A stretch of 64,000 bases of DNA from Halomonas halocynthiae DSM 14573. GTDB lineage: Bacteria; Pseudomonadota; Gammaproteobacteria; Pseudomonadales; Halomonadaceae. Positions 42,117 to 51,750 of the stretch are shown here, in pieces (positions within the stretch are counted from its first letter, which is position 1; the number at the start of each line of letters is the position of its first letter). Where the stretch lies: assembly GCF_000425725.1 (NCBI RefSeq), contig NZ_AUDZ01000013.1, positions 340,735 through 404,734 of the forward strand. The letters run 5' to 3'. Below the pieces are notes generated by a model. It did not search any database. It was not told the DNA's origin and saw only the letters and a program-made list of their open reading frames with translations. The translations under genes were made by a program, and so were the position numbers.

Positions 42117-42344
42117 AAGAAATACTCCTGAGGTTCACGGACTGAATTGTACAGATTTGCGTTTCACCGACGCGATTTACGACGTTTCGTTCTGCGCTAG
42201 AAAGTAAGGGGTGCTTAGGTACTAGCAGCCCCTAAGGATCGACTTTCAAGTATAGAGCAGTCTGAAGGTATGAGTATTACGCCTTGGGCTATACCGGTGC
42301 TAGTTTCAGTGATCGATCTTGTCTTTTGTTTTTCAGGTAGCTTG

Positions 42345-42725
42345 TTACGCAACCTGCACAGGAATGGCGTTACTGGTGTGGCTGACTACGTTACCCTCCT
42401 GCAAATAGACCAGTGACGGGGCATGGACTTCAAGCTCTGCCAAAGTGTACTGGCAATAACTGCAGATAATGACCCGTTGGCCTGCCTCGGCCAAATGGGC
42501 AGCAGCCCCGTTGACCGAAATGATTTTTGATCCCTCTTCGCCACGAATGGCATAAGTGGTGAAGCGTTGACCATTTTCGACGTTGTAAATCTGTATCTGT
42601 TCGTTTTCGCGTATTCCGGCCATGTCTAGAAGTTCGCCATCGATGGCGCAAGAGCCTTCGTAGTTAAGCACGGAATGGGTAACCCGAGCCATGTGTAGCT
42701 TGGCTTTCAGCATGGTAGTCAGCAC
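42345..42725 (-). CDS. panD: Aspartate 1-decarboxylase proenzyme
   Basis: 126 aa. Makes beta-alanine for pantothenate; self-cleaves between Gly24 and Ser25 to give the pyruvoyl group, and that GS is present in NYEGSCAID. Catalytic Tyr in TTYAIRGE. The GTG start at 42725 matches the family length (E. coli MIRTMLQGKLH... against [11 protein letters not shown] here) and has GGAG about 11 bases upstream; ATG 42713 lacks a site. It directly follows panC, 53 bases downstream. Confidence 0.96.
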   Translation of the reverse strand: MLTTMLKAKLHMARVTHSVLNYEGSCAIDGELLDMAGIRENEQIQIYNVENGQRFTTYAIRGEEGSKIISVNGAAAHLAEAGQRVIICSYCQYTLAELEVHAPSLVYLQEGNVVSHTSNAIPVQVA

Positions 42726-42778
42726 GGTCTACAGTTCTCCAGTGTCGGTTGACGTAGGGTGGTGGTGTTTAGGCCTGC

Positions 42779-43639
42779 TCAATGTTCGCTTTGGTAGGGC
42801 AGAGTCAGTACTAGGTTGTCGATCAGGCGGGTATTGCCAAGATGTGCGGCAACTAGCAACACTGCGTTATGCGTGTCGGCTCGCAGCGGCGTTAGGTCTG
42901 CTGCTCGTAGTTCTAGATAGTCGGGTACAAATCCGCTATTAACAAGCTGTTTCAGGCCTTTTTCTAGCACTTGTTCCGAAGGCTGGGCTGCTTGTAAGGC
43001 GTCGCGTAGTTCGATCAAAATGGCTTGTAGGCGAGGAGCGCGCTGGCGCTCTTGTTCATTGAGATAGCCATTGCGCGACGACAGTGCCAAACCGTCTGTG
43101 GCGCGAACAATGGGTACGCCGACAATCTCGACCGGCAGGTGGAGATCGCTCACTAAGCGTCGGATCACGGCTAACTGCTGGTAATCTTTTTCACCAAAGC
43201 ATGCCAGCTGTGGTTGTACCAAGTTAAACAGCATGGTGACAACAGTGGCAACGCCATCGAAATGGCCAGGGCGTGAGCTGCCGCAAAGCCCCAAACTGAC
43301 TTCTGGTACGCTGACGCGAGTTTGGGCTTCCAAGCCTCGCGGGTAAATATCAGCGGCATCTGGCGTAAACAGTAAATCACAACCTGCCTCCGCTAAGCGC
43401 GCTTGATCGCTGGCCAGTGTGCGTGGGTAGGTTGCCAGGTCCTCGTTAGGGCCGAACTGCATCGGATTGACGAAGATTGTTGCCACGACAAAGTCTGCGC
43501 GTCGGCGGGCTTCATGAACGAGCGCCAAGTGGCCATCATGAAGGTTGCCCATGGTGGGAACCAGGGCAATACGCTGATTGCGCTGCCGAATGATTTCAAG
43601 TGCTTGTCGTAGCTCGGAAATATCTTGAATTTGTTGCAT
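42779..43639 (-). CDS. panC: Pantothenate synthetase
   Basis: 286 aa. ATP-dependent ligation of pantoate and beta-alanine. HIGH-type nucleotide motif in [20 protein letters not shown], plus the [20 protein letters not shown] block and [16 protein letters not shown]. The start overlaps the panB stop by one base (TAATG). Nearly the whole panB-panC-panD set is in one transcript with folK and pcnB upstream. Confidence 0.96.
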   Translation of the reverse strand: MQQIQDISELRQALEIIRQRNQRIALVPTMGNLHDGHLALVHEARRRADFVVATIFVNPMQFGPNEDLATYPRTLASDQARLAEAGCDLLFTPDAADIYPRGLEAQTRVSVPEVSLGLCGSSRPGHFDGVATVVTMLFNLVQPQLACFGEKDYQQLAVIRRLVSDLHLPVEIVGVPIVRATDGLALSSRNGYLNEQERQRAPRLQAILIELRDALQAAQPSEQVLEKGLKQLVNSGFVPDYLELRAADLTPLRADTHNAVLLVAAHLGNTRLIDNLVLTLPYQSEH

Positions 43640-44430
43640 TAGAAACCGTGCTCAGGGGCAGGGAAACGGCGCTCTTTAACGTCGGTGTGATAACGACGAA
43701 ATGCGTCATGGATATCGTTGGCTTCGGCCATGAAGTTCTTGACGAAGCGTGGTTTTATTCCGCTTGAAACGCCAAGAATGTCATGCATGACGAGAATTTG
43801 ACCATCGGTGCCTGGGCCTGCGCCAATGCCAATCACTGGTACATCAAGGGCTTCGGCCACTGCTTGACCTAGCTCAGAGGGCACGCATTCCAGCAGAATG
43901 ATCGAGGCGCCGGCCTCAACTAGCTGGCGTGCATCGTCAAGAATCTTCTGGGCCTGCTCAGCACTGCGTCCTTGAACTTTGTATCCACCCAACTGGTAGA
44001 CCGTTTGCGGGGTCAGTCCAAGGTGTGCACAGACGGGCACGCCGCGTCGCGTCAGTTCACGAATGCCATCCGCCATCCAGGCTTCGCCCTCGACCTTAAC
44101 CATCTGAGCCCCTGCACGCATCAGTACTGCTGCATCTTCTAACATGCGCTCGGTGGTGGCGTTGCTCATGAAGGGTAGGTCGGCCATTAGCAGGCTGTGC
44201 GGGTTGGCACGGGCCACGCAATGGGTGTGATAGCGAATGTTTTCCAGTGTTACCGGTAGTGTGCTGGAATGGCCCTGAAGAACCATGCCGAGTGAGTCGC
44301 CAACTAGCAGGACGTCAATGCCTGCCGCACTAGCAGCGTGGGCAAAGCTGGCATCGTAGGCGGTAAGGCAACTGAAGGTTTCACCGGCGCGCTTGTAGGC
44401 TTGCAGCGTGCTCAGGGTGACGGTTTTCAT
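43639..44430 (-). CDS. panB: 3-methyl-2-oxobutanoate hydroxymethyltransferase
   Basis: 263 aa. First committed step of pantothenate synthesis, using methylene-THF. Metal-site aspartates in [14 protein letters not shown] and the KVEGE segment, catalytic Glu in [13 protein letters not shown] are present. GAGAG precedes the ATG. It is 98 bases downstream of folK. Confidence 0.96.
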   Translation of the reverse strand: MKTVTLSTLQAYKRAGETFSCLTAYDASFAHAASAAGIDVLLVGDSLGMVLQGHSSTLPVTLENIRYHTHCVARANPHSLLMADLPFMSNATTERMLEDAAVLMRAGAQMVKVEGEAWMADGIRELTRRGVPVCAHLGLTPQTVYQLGGYKVQGRSAEQAQKILDDARQLVEAGASIILLECVPSELGQAVAEALDVPVIGIGAGPGTDGQILVMHDILGVSSGIKPRFVKNFMAEANDIHDAFRRYHTDVKERRFPAPEHGF

Positions 44431-44528
44431 GATTGTCTCTCGTTGTGTGTTCGGGTCGCTGAGGGCAGTAGGCCCTCGTGGGTAAGCTAATTGTTACCTG
44501 ATGTACACAGTGGTGTCGATAGGTGGCA

Positions 44529-45038
44529 TCACTGGGGTGTTAATGTGTTCTTTGGTAACACTCTCTGTAAGTCGCTGGTATCAAGCGTTGCCAGTAGTTC
44601 ATCAATACGCTTCCCGTTGGGCAGGCGCAAGTCGGGGACCAGTTCGGCGAGCGGGATCAGCACGAAGCCGCGCTGATGCATATGAGCATGTGGCACGGTT
44701 AACCGGGGTGTTGATAGCTGGCGATCATCAAACAGCAGCAGGTCTAGGTCTAGGGTGCGTGGCCCCCAGTGACGCTGGCGAACGCGGCCGTGCTGTTGCT
44801 CTAATGCTTGCAGCTGATCAAGCAGTGCCAGTGGCGAGAGCCGCGTCTCAAGCTGAGCTACAGCATTGACGAAGTCTGGTTGGTCAGCCGGCCCAACAGG
44901 GCGGCTTCGGTAGCGCGATGACTGTTGTTGGCAGCGAGTTAGAGGCAGCTGATCAAGCGCGCGAAACGCCCGCTCAATATGTTCGTGAGGGCCATCAATA
45001 TTGCTGCCTAGGCCAATCCAGGCTAAGGATAGTGTCAT
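44529..45038 (-). CDS. folK: 7,8-dihydro-6-hydroxymethylpterin pyrophosphokinase
   Basis: 169 aa. Pyrophosphorylates the pterin for folP. Family signatures WIGLGSNIDGPHEHI, YRSRPVGPADQPDFVNAVAQLETRL, and the RHWGPRTLDLDLLLFDD Mg/pterin motif with LTVPHAHMHQRGFVL. Its start overlaps the pcnB stop (ATGA). The pcnB-folK-panB-panC order is the Pseudomonas one. Confidence 0.96.
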   Translation of the reverse strand: MTLSLAWIGLGSNIDGPHEHIERAFRALDQLPLTRCQQQSSRYRSRPVGPADQPDFVNAVAQLETRLSPLALLDQLQALEQQHGRVRQRHWGPRTLDLDLLLFDDRQLSTPRLTVPHAHMHQRGFVLIPLAELVPDLRLPNGKRIDELLATLDTSDLQRVLPKNTLTPQ

Positions 45039-46423
45039 TGTTCTGGGTTGGCACGTCGTGGCTTGCGCCGGCGAGAGCGGCGTTTGCGCGGTGCATTGGG
45101 GTCAGCGTCCGCCTTTGCCATTAGGCGCTGCTGGCCATGCTCGTCTGCTTCTTGGAAAGCTGTCCACCAGCTGCCGAGACCCGGTGCCAGTTCACCAGCT
45201 GTTTCACGAATGAGCAGGAAATCGTAAGCAGCACGAAAACGTGGGTGTTCGCGAGTCTGGAAAACACGCTTTCCGCGACGCTGGGGTAGGCGCAGCTGCA
45301 GGTCCCAGATATCACGCATCGGCATGCTGAAGCGCTTAGGAATTGACACATGCTTAAGCTGACGGTGAATAACGTTTTGGGCCGCCGTTTGTTGGGCTGG
45401 TACCGGCGACAAACCATCGTGTTCTTGCTGCTGGCGCTGAAGGTAAACAGGTCCCCAGAGCAGTGCGGCAAACAGGAAGGCTGGCGTTACTGGGCGCTCC
45501 TGCTGGATGCGCTGATCGGTACTGGCCAAGGCTTTTTCAATCACCGCTTCAGCCCATGGCAGCTCTGCCATGGCTTCATCAGCGGCGGGAAACAGCATGG
45601 CGAAAAGCCCGTAGTGGCGCAATAGGCGGAATGTTGCCAAGCCATGGCCATTCATGAATAGCTTGAGGCACTCATCGAACAGGCGTGCTGGCGGGATCTG
45701 TAACAGCAGAGGGGCCAGCTCATGAAGAGGGGCCTCCGTTTCTGCTGCCAGTTGAAAGTCGAGTTTGGCAGCAAAGCGCACGGCACGCAGCATGCGAACC
45801 GGATCTTCTCGGTAGCGCGTTGCTGGGTCTCCAATCAGGCGCAGGGTGCGCTCATGGATATCGGCGACGCCATTGGCAAAGTCGTGAATCGAGTAATCGG
45901 CAATGCTGTAGTACAACGCATTGATGGTAAAGTCCCGGCGCAGTGCGTCCTGTTCGATACTTCCCCATACGTTATCGCGTAATAGCATGCCGTTATCGGC
46001 CTGCTGAGCGATATGGTTGGCATGGTCATCGTTGGGTTTGCCACGAAAGGTAGTGACTTCGATCACTTCGCGGCCAAAGCGCACGTGAACGATACGAAAG
46101 CGTCGGCCAATGGTTCGTGAGTTGCGAAATAGTTCGCGTACTTGCTCTGGTGTGGCGTTGGTAGCAACGTCAAAGTCTTTAGGCATCAGGCCCAGCAGAG
46201 CGTCACGGATACAGCCTCCCACCAGGTACGCGTCGTAGCCGGAATTATGTAGGCGGTACAATACCTTGAGTGCCGGCTCGCTAAAATGCTGGCGTGATAC
46301 CGGATGTTCCGAGCGTGGAATGACACGAGGTGCGGCAGGGCCGGATGGGGCCGCCTCGGGGCCAAGCAGCGATCTCAGATGCTCGCCGGGGCTCTTTAGA
46401 AAGCGGGTAAAACCTTTGATCAT
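45035..46423 (-). CDS. pcnB: Poly(A) polymerase I
   Basis: 462 aa. Adds 3' poly(A) tails that promote RNA decay. Nucleotidyltransferase motif YLVGGCIRDALLGLMPKDFD with the catalytic Asp pair, the ATNATPEQVRELFRNSR block and DALRRDFTINALYY. A basic C-terminal tail (KRRSRRRKPRRANPEQ) binds RNA. The ATG 46423 is chosen from family N-termini (MIKGFTRFLK...); 50 upstream in-frame residues are not conserved and would collide with the promoter region. crcZ-like RNA ends 194 bases upstream. Confidence 0.95.
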   Translation of the reverse strand: MIKGFTRFLKSPGEHLRSLLGPEAAPSGPAAPRVIPRSEHPVSRQHFSEPALKVLYRLHNSGYDAYLVGGCIRDALLGLMPKDFDVATNATPEQVRELFRNSRTIGRRFRIVHVRFGREVIEVTTFRGKPNDDHANHIAQQADNGMLLRDNVWGSIEQDALRRDFTINALYYSIADYSIHDFANGVADIHERTLRLIGDPATRYREDPVRMLRAVRFAAKLDFQLAAETEAPLHELAPLLLQIPPARLFDECLKLFMNGHGLATFRLLRHYGLFAMLFPAADEAMAELPWAEAVIEKALASTDQRIQQERPVTPAFLFAALLWGPVYLQRQQQEHDGLSPVPAQQTAAQNVIHRQLKHVSIPKRFSMPMRDIWDLQLRLPQRRGKRVFQTREHPRFRAAYDFLLIRETAGELAPGLGSWWTAFQEADEHGQQRLMAKADADPNAPRKRRSRRRKPRRANPEQ

Positions 46424-46616
46424 GCGTCGTTTTCGACTCGCGGGGGCTATGGAGATAGTCTGGCAGTGTAGCGGACGCTTGACACCTTGGAAAGCAAAGT
46501 GCAATAGCCCAAGTGAAAGCCTCTGTGGGCTCAGGCCGGAATATCGCTGGGCACTGGGCTGGATATGAGACAAAAGTCGCTGGGTAGCTAAAGATAACTC
46601 AGTAAAAAGTCAGCAC

Positions 46617-46645
46617 AGAAAAGGGAAGGCCGATTGGCCTTCCCT
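46617..46645 (-). terminator. Rho-independent terminator of the CrcZ-like RNA
   Basis: Perfect 10-bp stem AGGGAAGGCC/GGCCTTCCCT with a 4-base loop, followed on the minus strand by a TTTTC run (46617-46622). Faces away from pcnB. Confidence 0.88.
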
Positions 46646-47123
46646 AGAGATGTTCAAGCGGAGTGCAGCATCCGTGTCACTGGCTTGTTCTGTTTTTATG
46701 GCACATCGCCCTGAATACGTATCACAGTCACCTATTGGCTCTCAGGCAAGCAATGTTGTTGTTTTTGAGGTTCCATGACCTGTATGGCAACCGTCTCGTA
46801 TTCAAAACAATAATCCAAATCCACGAAGGTGTGATGACCTTCCCCGTTTTTTGTTATTATTCACGGGGTTGCACCAGTGCCAGTTGTTTTTATCGTAGGC
46901 TGCTTGGTTGCATCGTGTTTCACTCCGGGTCCCGAGCTTGTTGTTATTGTTTTGGCTCGATCGACGTATCAGGTGTGGCGTTCACGTTATTGTTGTTATT
47001 GGTGACTCCACTCACGTCGTACAGGTCTGCGCAAATTTTGTTGTTGTTGCTGGCAGACTCTCGTCATTTTGGCGATCTTGTTGTTATTGGTATCGCACGT
47101 GACGGCCGAAATTATTTTTCTTA
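46618..47123 (-). ncRNA. crcZ: CrcZ-like Hfq/Crc-sequestering RNA, about 500 nt
   Basis: Located between cbrB and pcnB on the same strand as cbrB, exactly where crcZ sits in Pseudomonas. It is bounded by a sigma-54 promoter (47133-47149) and a terminator (46617-46645). On the transcript strand there are at least seven A-rich AAYAAYAA clusters of the catabolite-activity type, near 46753, 46848, 46885, 46938, 46987, 47035 and 47078, for example CCAATAACAACAAG. Such motifs bind Hfq with Crc and relieve catabolite repression. No conserved protein: the plus-strand frame here is only the complement of these repeats. Homology is by position, promoter and motif, not by primary sequence. Confidence 0.8.
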
Positions 47124-47132
47124 CCCAGAATG

Positions 47133-47149
47133 TTGCACTTGGCGTGCCA
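47133..47149 (-). promoter_or_regulatory. Sigma-54 promoter of the CrcZ-like RNA
   Basis: On the minus strand TGGCACG-CCAA-GTGCA agrees with TGGCACG-N4-TTGCW at all but one position, with the essential GG and GC exactly 10 bases apart. Predicted start of RNA is near 47123. CbrB, encoded immediately upstream, is a sigma-54 activator. Confidence 0.85.
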
Positions 47150-47200
47150 TTTTTTTGATATTTCTTTTATATCATGAGCTTGCGATTTTTTTAGGCGCCA

Positions 47201-47284
47201 GTAACCTGATGATGTCTAGAAGTGTTACCCATTAATGCCATTATCTGAGTGCTGTGTGTGTGGGAAGGTAACATTGGCGTAACG
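47201..47284. promoter_or_regulatory. Cluster of GTTAC/GTAAC repeats, likely CbrB upstream activating sites
   Basis: Four copies of GTAAC or its complement occur between the cbrB stop and the sigma-54 promoter: GTAACC (47201-47206), TGTTAC (47223-47228), GTAACA (47268-47273) and GTAACG (47279-47284). They lie 50-135 bases upstream of the promoter, the expected range for enhancer sites, and resemble TGTTAC-type CbrB sites reported in Pseudomonas as I recall them. Confidence 0.5.
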
Positions 47285-47291
47285 CTGTCTG

Positions 47292-48719
47292 TCATGAACT
47301 ACTGCGGCGTGAGGCTTTCTTACGAGGTATTCCCAGGCGCTGGCGGCGCTCCCATAGCGATTTTCGACTGATCCCGAGTTTTTGAGCCAGTTCGGTTTCG
47401 CTCATCCTGTCTTGATGTTCCAGCACAAAATGTTGGAAGTAGTCTTCAAGTGACAGGTCCTCCTCCTCGTTGTCATCTGTCTCTGTCTCTGTCTCTGTCT
47501 CTGTCTCGGTTGCTGGCGCGAGGCTTCTCGTGCGTTCTGCGGGCGGCCTGGCCTGCCTTGAGAGGTGCTCGCTATTGGTGGGAGCTAGACCTAAATCCTC
47601 CGGATGAATCAGATGACCCTCGGCGAGAATAACACCGCGCTCTAGCGCGTTTTCAAGCTCACGTACATTACCGGGCCACAGGTACTCGTGAATGAGTCGG
47701 CGTGCGGCTTGAGTTAGCCGCAGGCCTTCTCGTTGGTGACGCTGACAAACCTGGCTGAGTAGCGCGTCAGCAATTTCCAAAATGTCGTCGTCGCGGTCGC
47801 GTAATGCTGGCAGGTCGACCTGCATGACATTCAGGCGATAGTAGAGGTCGAGGCGAAACTCGCCAGTTTTTGACATCTCATGCAAGTCGCGGTGGGTGGC
47901 GGCAATCAGGCGAATGTTGACGTGGCGCGTTTCTACTGCACCAATGCGACGAATCTCTCCTTCTTGTAAAACACGCAGTAGGCGCGCTTGAGCGTCCAGT
48001 GGCAGTTCACCAATTTCATCGAGAAACAGGGTGCCGCCGTCAGCGGCCTCAACCAGCCCAGTACGCGCTGCCGAGGCGCCAGTAAATGCCCCCTTTTCGT
48101 GGCCGAACAGCTCTGACTCGATCAAGGTTTCGGGAATTGCTGCACAGTTGACGCTGATCAATGGCTGTTGAGCGCGCTGGCTCTGGTGGTGGATGGCGCG
48201 GGCCACCAGTTCTTTGCCGGTACCTGACTCGCCAAGAACGAGAACGGTGACATCGGTCGGTGCTGTCTTGTGAATACGGTTATAGACCATTTGCATGGCT
48301 GTGCAGCTGCCAATCATCGTTTGGCGTTGGTTATCGGTGCTAGTTAATTCGGGTGTTTTTCCCTGAGCCAAAGCCTGTTGGTGCAGCAGGCGCTCGACTG
48401 TTTCGAGGAGTTCGTCGTGGTCGAAGGGCTTGGCGATATAGTCCACAGCGCCAAGCTTGAGTGCATCTACGGCTGAGCGCATGCTGGCGTAGCTGGTCAT
48501 GATCAGGACGGGGACTGGCTCTGCCAGAGAGATCATTTCAGTGCCAGGCTCCCCAGGTAAGCGTAGGTCACTGAGCACGAGATCGAAGCTGGCTGGCTTG
48601 AGCCTGCGGGCTTCTTCCACGGAACCAGCTTCGCTGATTTGGTGGTTATGCCGTTCGAGCAGACGCTTGAGTGCGCTGCGAATAATGGCTTCATCTTCAA
48701 CGATCAGGATGCGACTCAT
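47292..48719 (-). CDS. cbrB: Sigma-54-dependent response regulator CbrB
   Basis: 475 aa. Receiver domain with phosphorylatable Asp51 (VLSDLRLPG), AAA+ domain with Walker [15 protein letters not shown] ([11 protein letters not shown]) needed to contact sigma-54, and a C-terminal Fis-type helix-turn-helix ([23 protein letters not shown]). A Glu-Thr repeat (about [10 protein letters not shown]) sits between the AAA+ and DNA-binding parts. It controls carbon/nitrogen use and the adjacent RNA gene. ATG 48719 is the family start. Confidence 0.95.
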   Translation of the reverse strand: MSRILIVEDEAIIRSALKRLLERHNHQISEAGSVEEARRLKPASFDLVLSDLRLPGEPGTEMISLAEPVPVLIMTSYASMRSAVDALKLGAVDYIAKPFDHDELLETVERLLHQQALAQGKTPELTSTDNQRQTMIGSCTAMQMVYNRIHKTAPTDVTVLVLGESGTGKELVARAIHHQSQRAQQPLISVNCAAIPETLIESELFGHEKGAFTGASAARTGLVEAADGGTLFLDEIGELPLDAQARLLRVLQEGEIRRIGAVETRHVNIRLIAATHRDLHEMSKTGEFRLDLYYRLNVMQVDLPALRDRDDDILEIADALLSQVCQRHQREGLRLTQAARRLIHEYLWPGNVRELENALERGVILAEGHLIHPEDLGLAPTNSEHLSRQARPPAERTRSLAPATETETETETETDDNEEEDLSLEDYFQHFVLEHQDRMSETELAQKLGISRKSLWERRQRLGIPRKKASRRSSS

Positions 48720-48783
48720 CGGCAACTCTTGTCTCCATGCGTGACCACATAGCATTTATGGCGCGCGATTTATGGGGCCGTGA

Positions 48784-51750
48784 TTACAAGGGCTCGTCTA
48801 TGGGAGGCGGCTCCTGGTGAGCGGGGAGTCGCAGTACAATGCGTGTGCCCTGGGCTTGGCCTGTTGGTGGTGACTCGATGTCAATCTGTCCGTTGTGTTC
48901 ACTAATAATACTATGGACCAACGGTAGCCCGAGCCCTGTGCCGCTGCCTGGCGCCTTGGTGGTGGTAAAGGGTTCAAACAGGTGATCACGAATTGCCGGA
49001 TCGATACCTTCGCCGTTATCTGTGACGCTGATGCGCAGTAGGTTGCTGTTGCTGCCATGCGCTGTATCACATTCGATGTGAGCGTCGATGGTGATGGTAT
49101 CACCAGGTGGGCTGGCGTCTCTGGCGTTACTCAGTAAGTTGACCATCACCTGCTGCAGTCGTTGTTCGTCTCCGATCACCTGAAGCTGTGGTAAGCAGCG
49201 ATTAACAAAGCAAATATCTTCGCCTGAGCGAGTCAGCTGGATCAAGTGTAACGCTTGGTCGGTGACTCGTGCGATGGAGACCGGCACCATGTCAGCATTG
49301 ATGGCTTGACGCCCGCCGTGCGCAAAGCCCACTAATGAAGAAACGATAGTTGAAATGCGTGTCGTGAGTTCCTGGATCTGGTGAGCAGTTTCCAGTAGCT
49401 CGGGGTTGTCAGTGTCATAGCGTAGGTTTTGGGCTAGCGAAGAAATACCTGTGACTGGATTGCCGATTTCGTGTGCGACGCCTGCCGCGAGTTGGCCAAT
49501 TGAAGCGAGCCGGGCTGAGTGTACTAGCTCATCTTCCAGCCATTTCATTTCGCTCTGATCCTCGACCAGGATGACGGTACTGCCGTTGCTCTCTAGTGGG
49601 TGAGGTGAGGAGCGGCGTAGACCCAAAAAGCGAGTGTCTCCGCTGATTTGGGCCGGCTGTTTATAAAGTTTACCGCTGGGCTCTGACAGCAAACGTTGAA
49701 ACAACGCGCTCCATGGTGTTGGTAGGCTATTGCGGTGGGCGCCGACGACGGTACTTGCTGCGATACCAGAAAACTTGGCTAGTGCGTCGTTCCACATCAG
49801 CAGTTCACCATCGCTACCGAAGACGCATAACCCTGTAGGAAGCCGCAGTAATGTTTGCCGATGGTGGCGACGTAAGTCGTCGAGTTCACGGGGTAAGCCT
49901 GTCAAACGAGTACGGCGCCCTTCCAGCCGGCGCTCTACAAAGTGGATATCTTCTGTTGCTGGCTGGCTCATCTGGCGGTAAGGCAGCCAACGGTCAACAA
50001 TATCTTGGGCAATGGCAGGCCCCATTAGCCCCGACAGGTTGGCCTGAATACGATCACGTAAGCGACGTAGTGCATAAGGGCGGGCTTCACTGGGGGATTG
50101 CCCCAGTGCTTGCTGAGCGCGTTCGATTTCGCGTTGCGCTACGGACTCGCCGAGTGCATGGCTCAACTGGTGGGTCATTTCGTCTGCATTAGCCGCCATT
50201 AATGGAAGTCGCATAGGGCGAACCACGGCATCTACTGAGCAGGCCTCGGCGGCGGCTCGCTCGCCAGTTGACGTTGGTGTTGTCAATGACACCAGAATCA
50301 GCGCTAAGCCATTTGCGATCAGTGACGTCAGGGCGGTGAGATACCAGGGCGGATAGGAGGTCAACCCGTCAGGCATGAGGAGTGTGAGTGGTTGGTCAAC
50401 CCCAACCAGAGGCAGTCCTAGGCCTAACAACCAGATAAGAAGACCTGTGCACAGGCCACTCACCATGCCGGTACGGTTAGCGCCGGGCCAGTAGAGCAGT
50501 GCCAGCAACCCTGGTAGGCACTGTGCCATACCGACAAATGCAGCAAGGCCTAGCGATGACAGGTCGTGTTCGATGCCAACTAGGCGGTAAAAAAGCCAAC
50601 CAGCCGCTATGACTCCTGCAATCAGGCCGCGCTGCAACCAGCGCAGCCAGTGATATAGGTTGGGACGATCAAGCGGAGAGCGGGCGACTAGCACCAAGTG
50701 GTTGATGAGCATGCCTGAAAGTGCCAGCGACAGAATAATGAGTGTGCCGCTGGCAGCGGCTAGCCCGGCCAAGAAGGCGAGTGCATCTGCCCACCAGCTA
50801 TAGGATAAGTCAAAGGCGAGATAAGCGACGTTGTTGGCGCCAACATCAATACCTTGGCGCTGGGCTCCCCAAAGGATCAGTGGAATCGGTAAGGCAATTA
50901 ACAGCAAATATAGCGGCAGTCCCCAGCCTGCTCTCAGCAGGGTGCGTCGACTGAGTGTTTCGGCAAAGGTGATGTGAAACATGTGTGGCATCAGTAAGGC
51001 CGCGGCAAAAAACAGTAAAAGCAGCGTGCGCCACTGGCTGGCATCCAGTGGCTCGCTTAACTGTTGCGCCTGCTGGCCTGGGCCATTTAGCCATGCCTGT
51101 AGGTCCGCTGGGCCATCAAAGATGCCGAAAAGAGCAATGGCGCCAAGTGCCAGCATAGCGGCCAGCTTGACCAGCGACTCAAAGGCGATAGCGGCTAATA
51201 GGCCGTCATGACGAGCGTTTAGGTGGTTATGCCGTGCGCCGAATAACATAGCAAAGAGAGCAATCAGGGCGCTGAAACCTAGTGCATACCAGTCAGCTGA
51301 GCCGATGCCGGACAGCCGATAGATTGATGTTCCTATGGTTTGAACTTGAAGTGCTAGCAGCGGCAGTACGGCTAGCAGGCTGACTATTGTGACCAGCGTA
51401 CCCACCCAGCGTGAGCGAAAACGGAAAGTGAACAGGTCAGCCAGAGAGGCTAATTGATAGGTGCGTGACAGGCGCTGGATGGGGATTAATAGCACAGGAG
51501 CGAGCAGGAAGGTGCCAGCGACGCCCAGATAATAAGCCAGATAGCCAAAGCCGCTACGTTGGGCAAGCTCTAAGCTGCCATGAATCGCCCAGGCGCTGGC
51601 ATAAACGCCCAGTGCCAGAATATGCGTTGCTGGATGACGCACTAAGCTGCGCGGGAGCCAACCGCGGTCGACAGCGGTTGCGCAGGCAAACAATAGCATC
51701 AGGTAACCGACGCCGAGTCCCGTTAAAGCGGCTAATCCAGAGGGGATCAT
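48784..51750 (-). CDS. cbrA: Sensor histidine kinase CbrA with SSS transporter domain
   Basis: 988 aa. N-terminal sodium/solute symporter-like domain with about 13 membrane helices, a PAS-like segment (LPTGLCVFGSDGELLMWNDALAKFSG), then dimerisation/phosphoacceptor H-box (GVAHEIGNPVTG) and HATPase (NLLSNARDASPPGDT ... VTDNGEGIDP ... GSGTGLGLPLV). It phosphorylates CbrB; the symporter part may sense amino acids such as histidine. ATG 51750 overlaps the stop of the small upstream gene. Confidence 0.95.
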   Translation of the reverse strand: MIPSGLAALTGLGVGYLMLLFACATAVDRGWLPRSLVRHPATHILALGVYASAWAIHGSLELAQRSGFGYLAYYLGVAGTFLLAPVLLIPIQRLSRTYQLASLADLFTFRFRSRWVGTLVTIVSLLAVLPLLALQVQTIGTSIYRLSGIGSADWYALGFSALIALFAMLFGARHNHLNARHDGLLAAIAFESLVKLAAMLALGAIALFGIFDGPADLQAWLNGPGQQAQQLSEPLDASQWRTLLLLFFAAALLMPHMFHITFAETLSRRTLLRAGWGLPLYLLLIALPIPLILWGAQRQGIDVGANNVAYLAFDLSYSWWADALAFLAGLAAASGTLIILSLALSGMLINHLVLVARSPLDRPNLYHWLRWLQRGLIAGVIAAGWLFYRLVGIEHDLSSLGLAAFVGMAQCLPGLLALLYWPGANRTGMVSGLCTGLLIWLLGLGLPLVGVDQPLTLLMPDGLTSYPPWYLTALTSLIANGLALILVSLTTPTSTGERAAAEACSVDAVVRPMRLPLMAANADEMTHQLSHALGESVAQREIERAQQALGQSPSEARPYALRRLRDRIQANLSGLMGPAIAQDIVDRWLPYRQMSQPATEDIHFVERRLEGRRTRLTGLPRELDDLRRHHRQTLLRLPTGLCVFGSDGELLMWNDALAKFSGIAASTVVGAHRNSLPTPWSALFQRLLSEPSGKLYKQPAQISGDTRFLGLRRSSPHPLESNGSTVILVEDQSEMKWLEDELVHSARLASIGQLAAGVAHEIGNPVTGISSLAQNLRYDTDNPELLETAHQIQELTTRISTIVSSLVGFAHGGRQAINADMVPVSIARVTDQALHLIQLTRSGEDICFVNRCLPQLQVIGDEQRLQQVMVNLLSNARDASPPGDTITIDAHIECDTAHGSNSNLLRISVTDNGEGIDPAIRDHLFEPFTTTKAPGSGTGLGLPLVHSIISEHNGQIDIESPPTGQAQGTRIVLRLPAHQEPPPIDEPL

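Noticed and set aside
46663..47235. 190-codon plus-strand open frame between pcnB and cbrB
   Set aside because: Leu/Cys-rich composition is produced by the complement of the AAYAAYAA repeats (TTG/TTA codons); no family resemblance, no ribosome-binding site, and it is antisense to the CrcZ-like RNA.
47477..47507. Short tandem repeat considered as a CRISPR or satellite
   Set aside because: The repeat unit is 6 bases, lies within cbrB in frame, and has no spacers.
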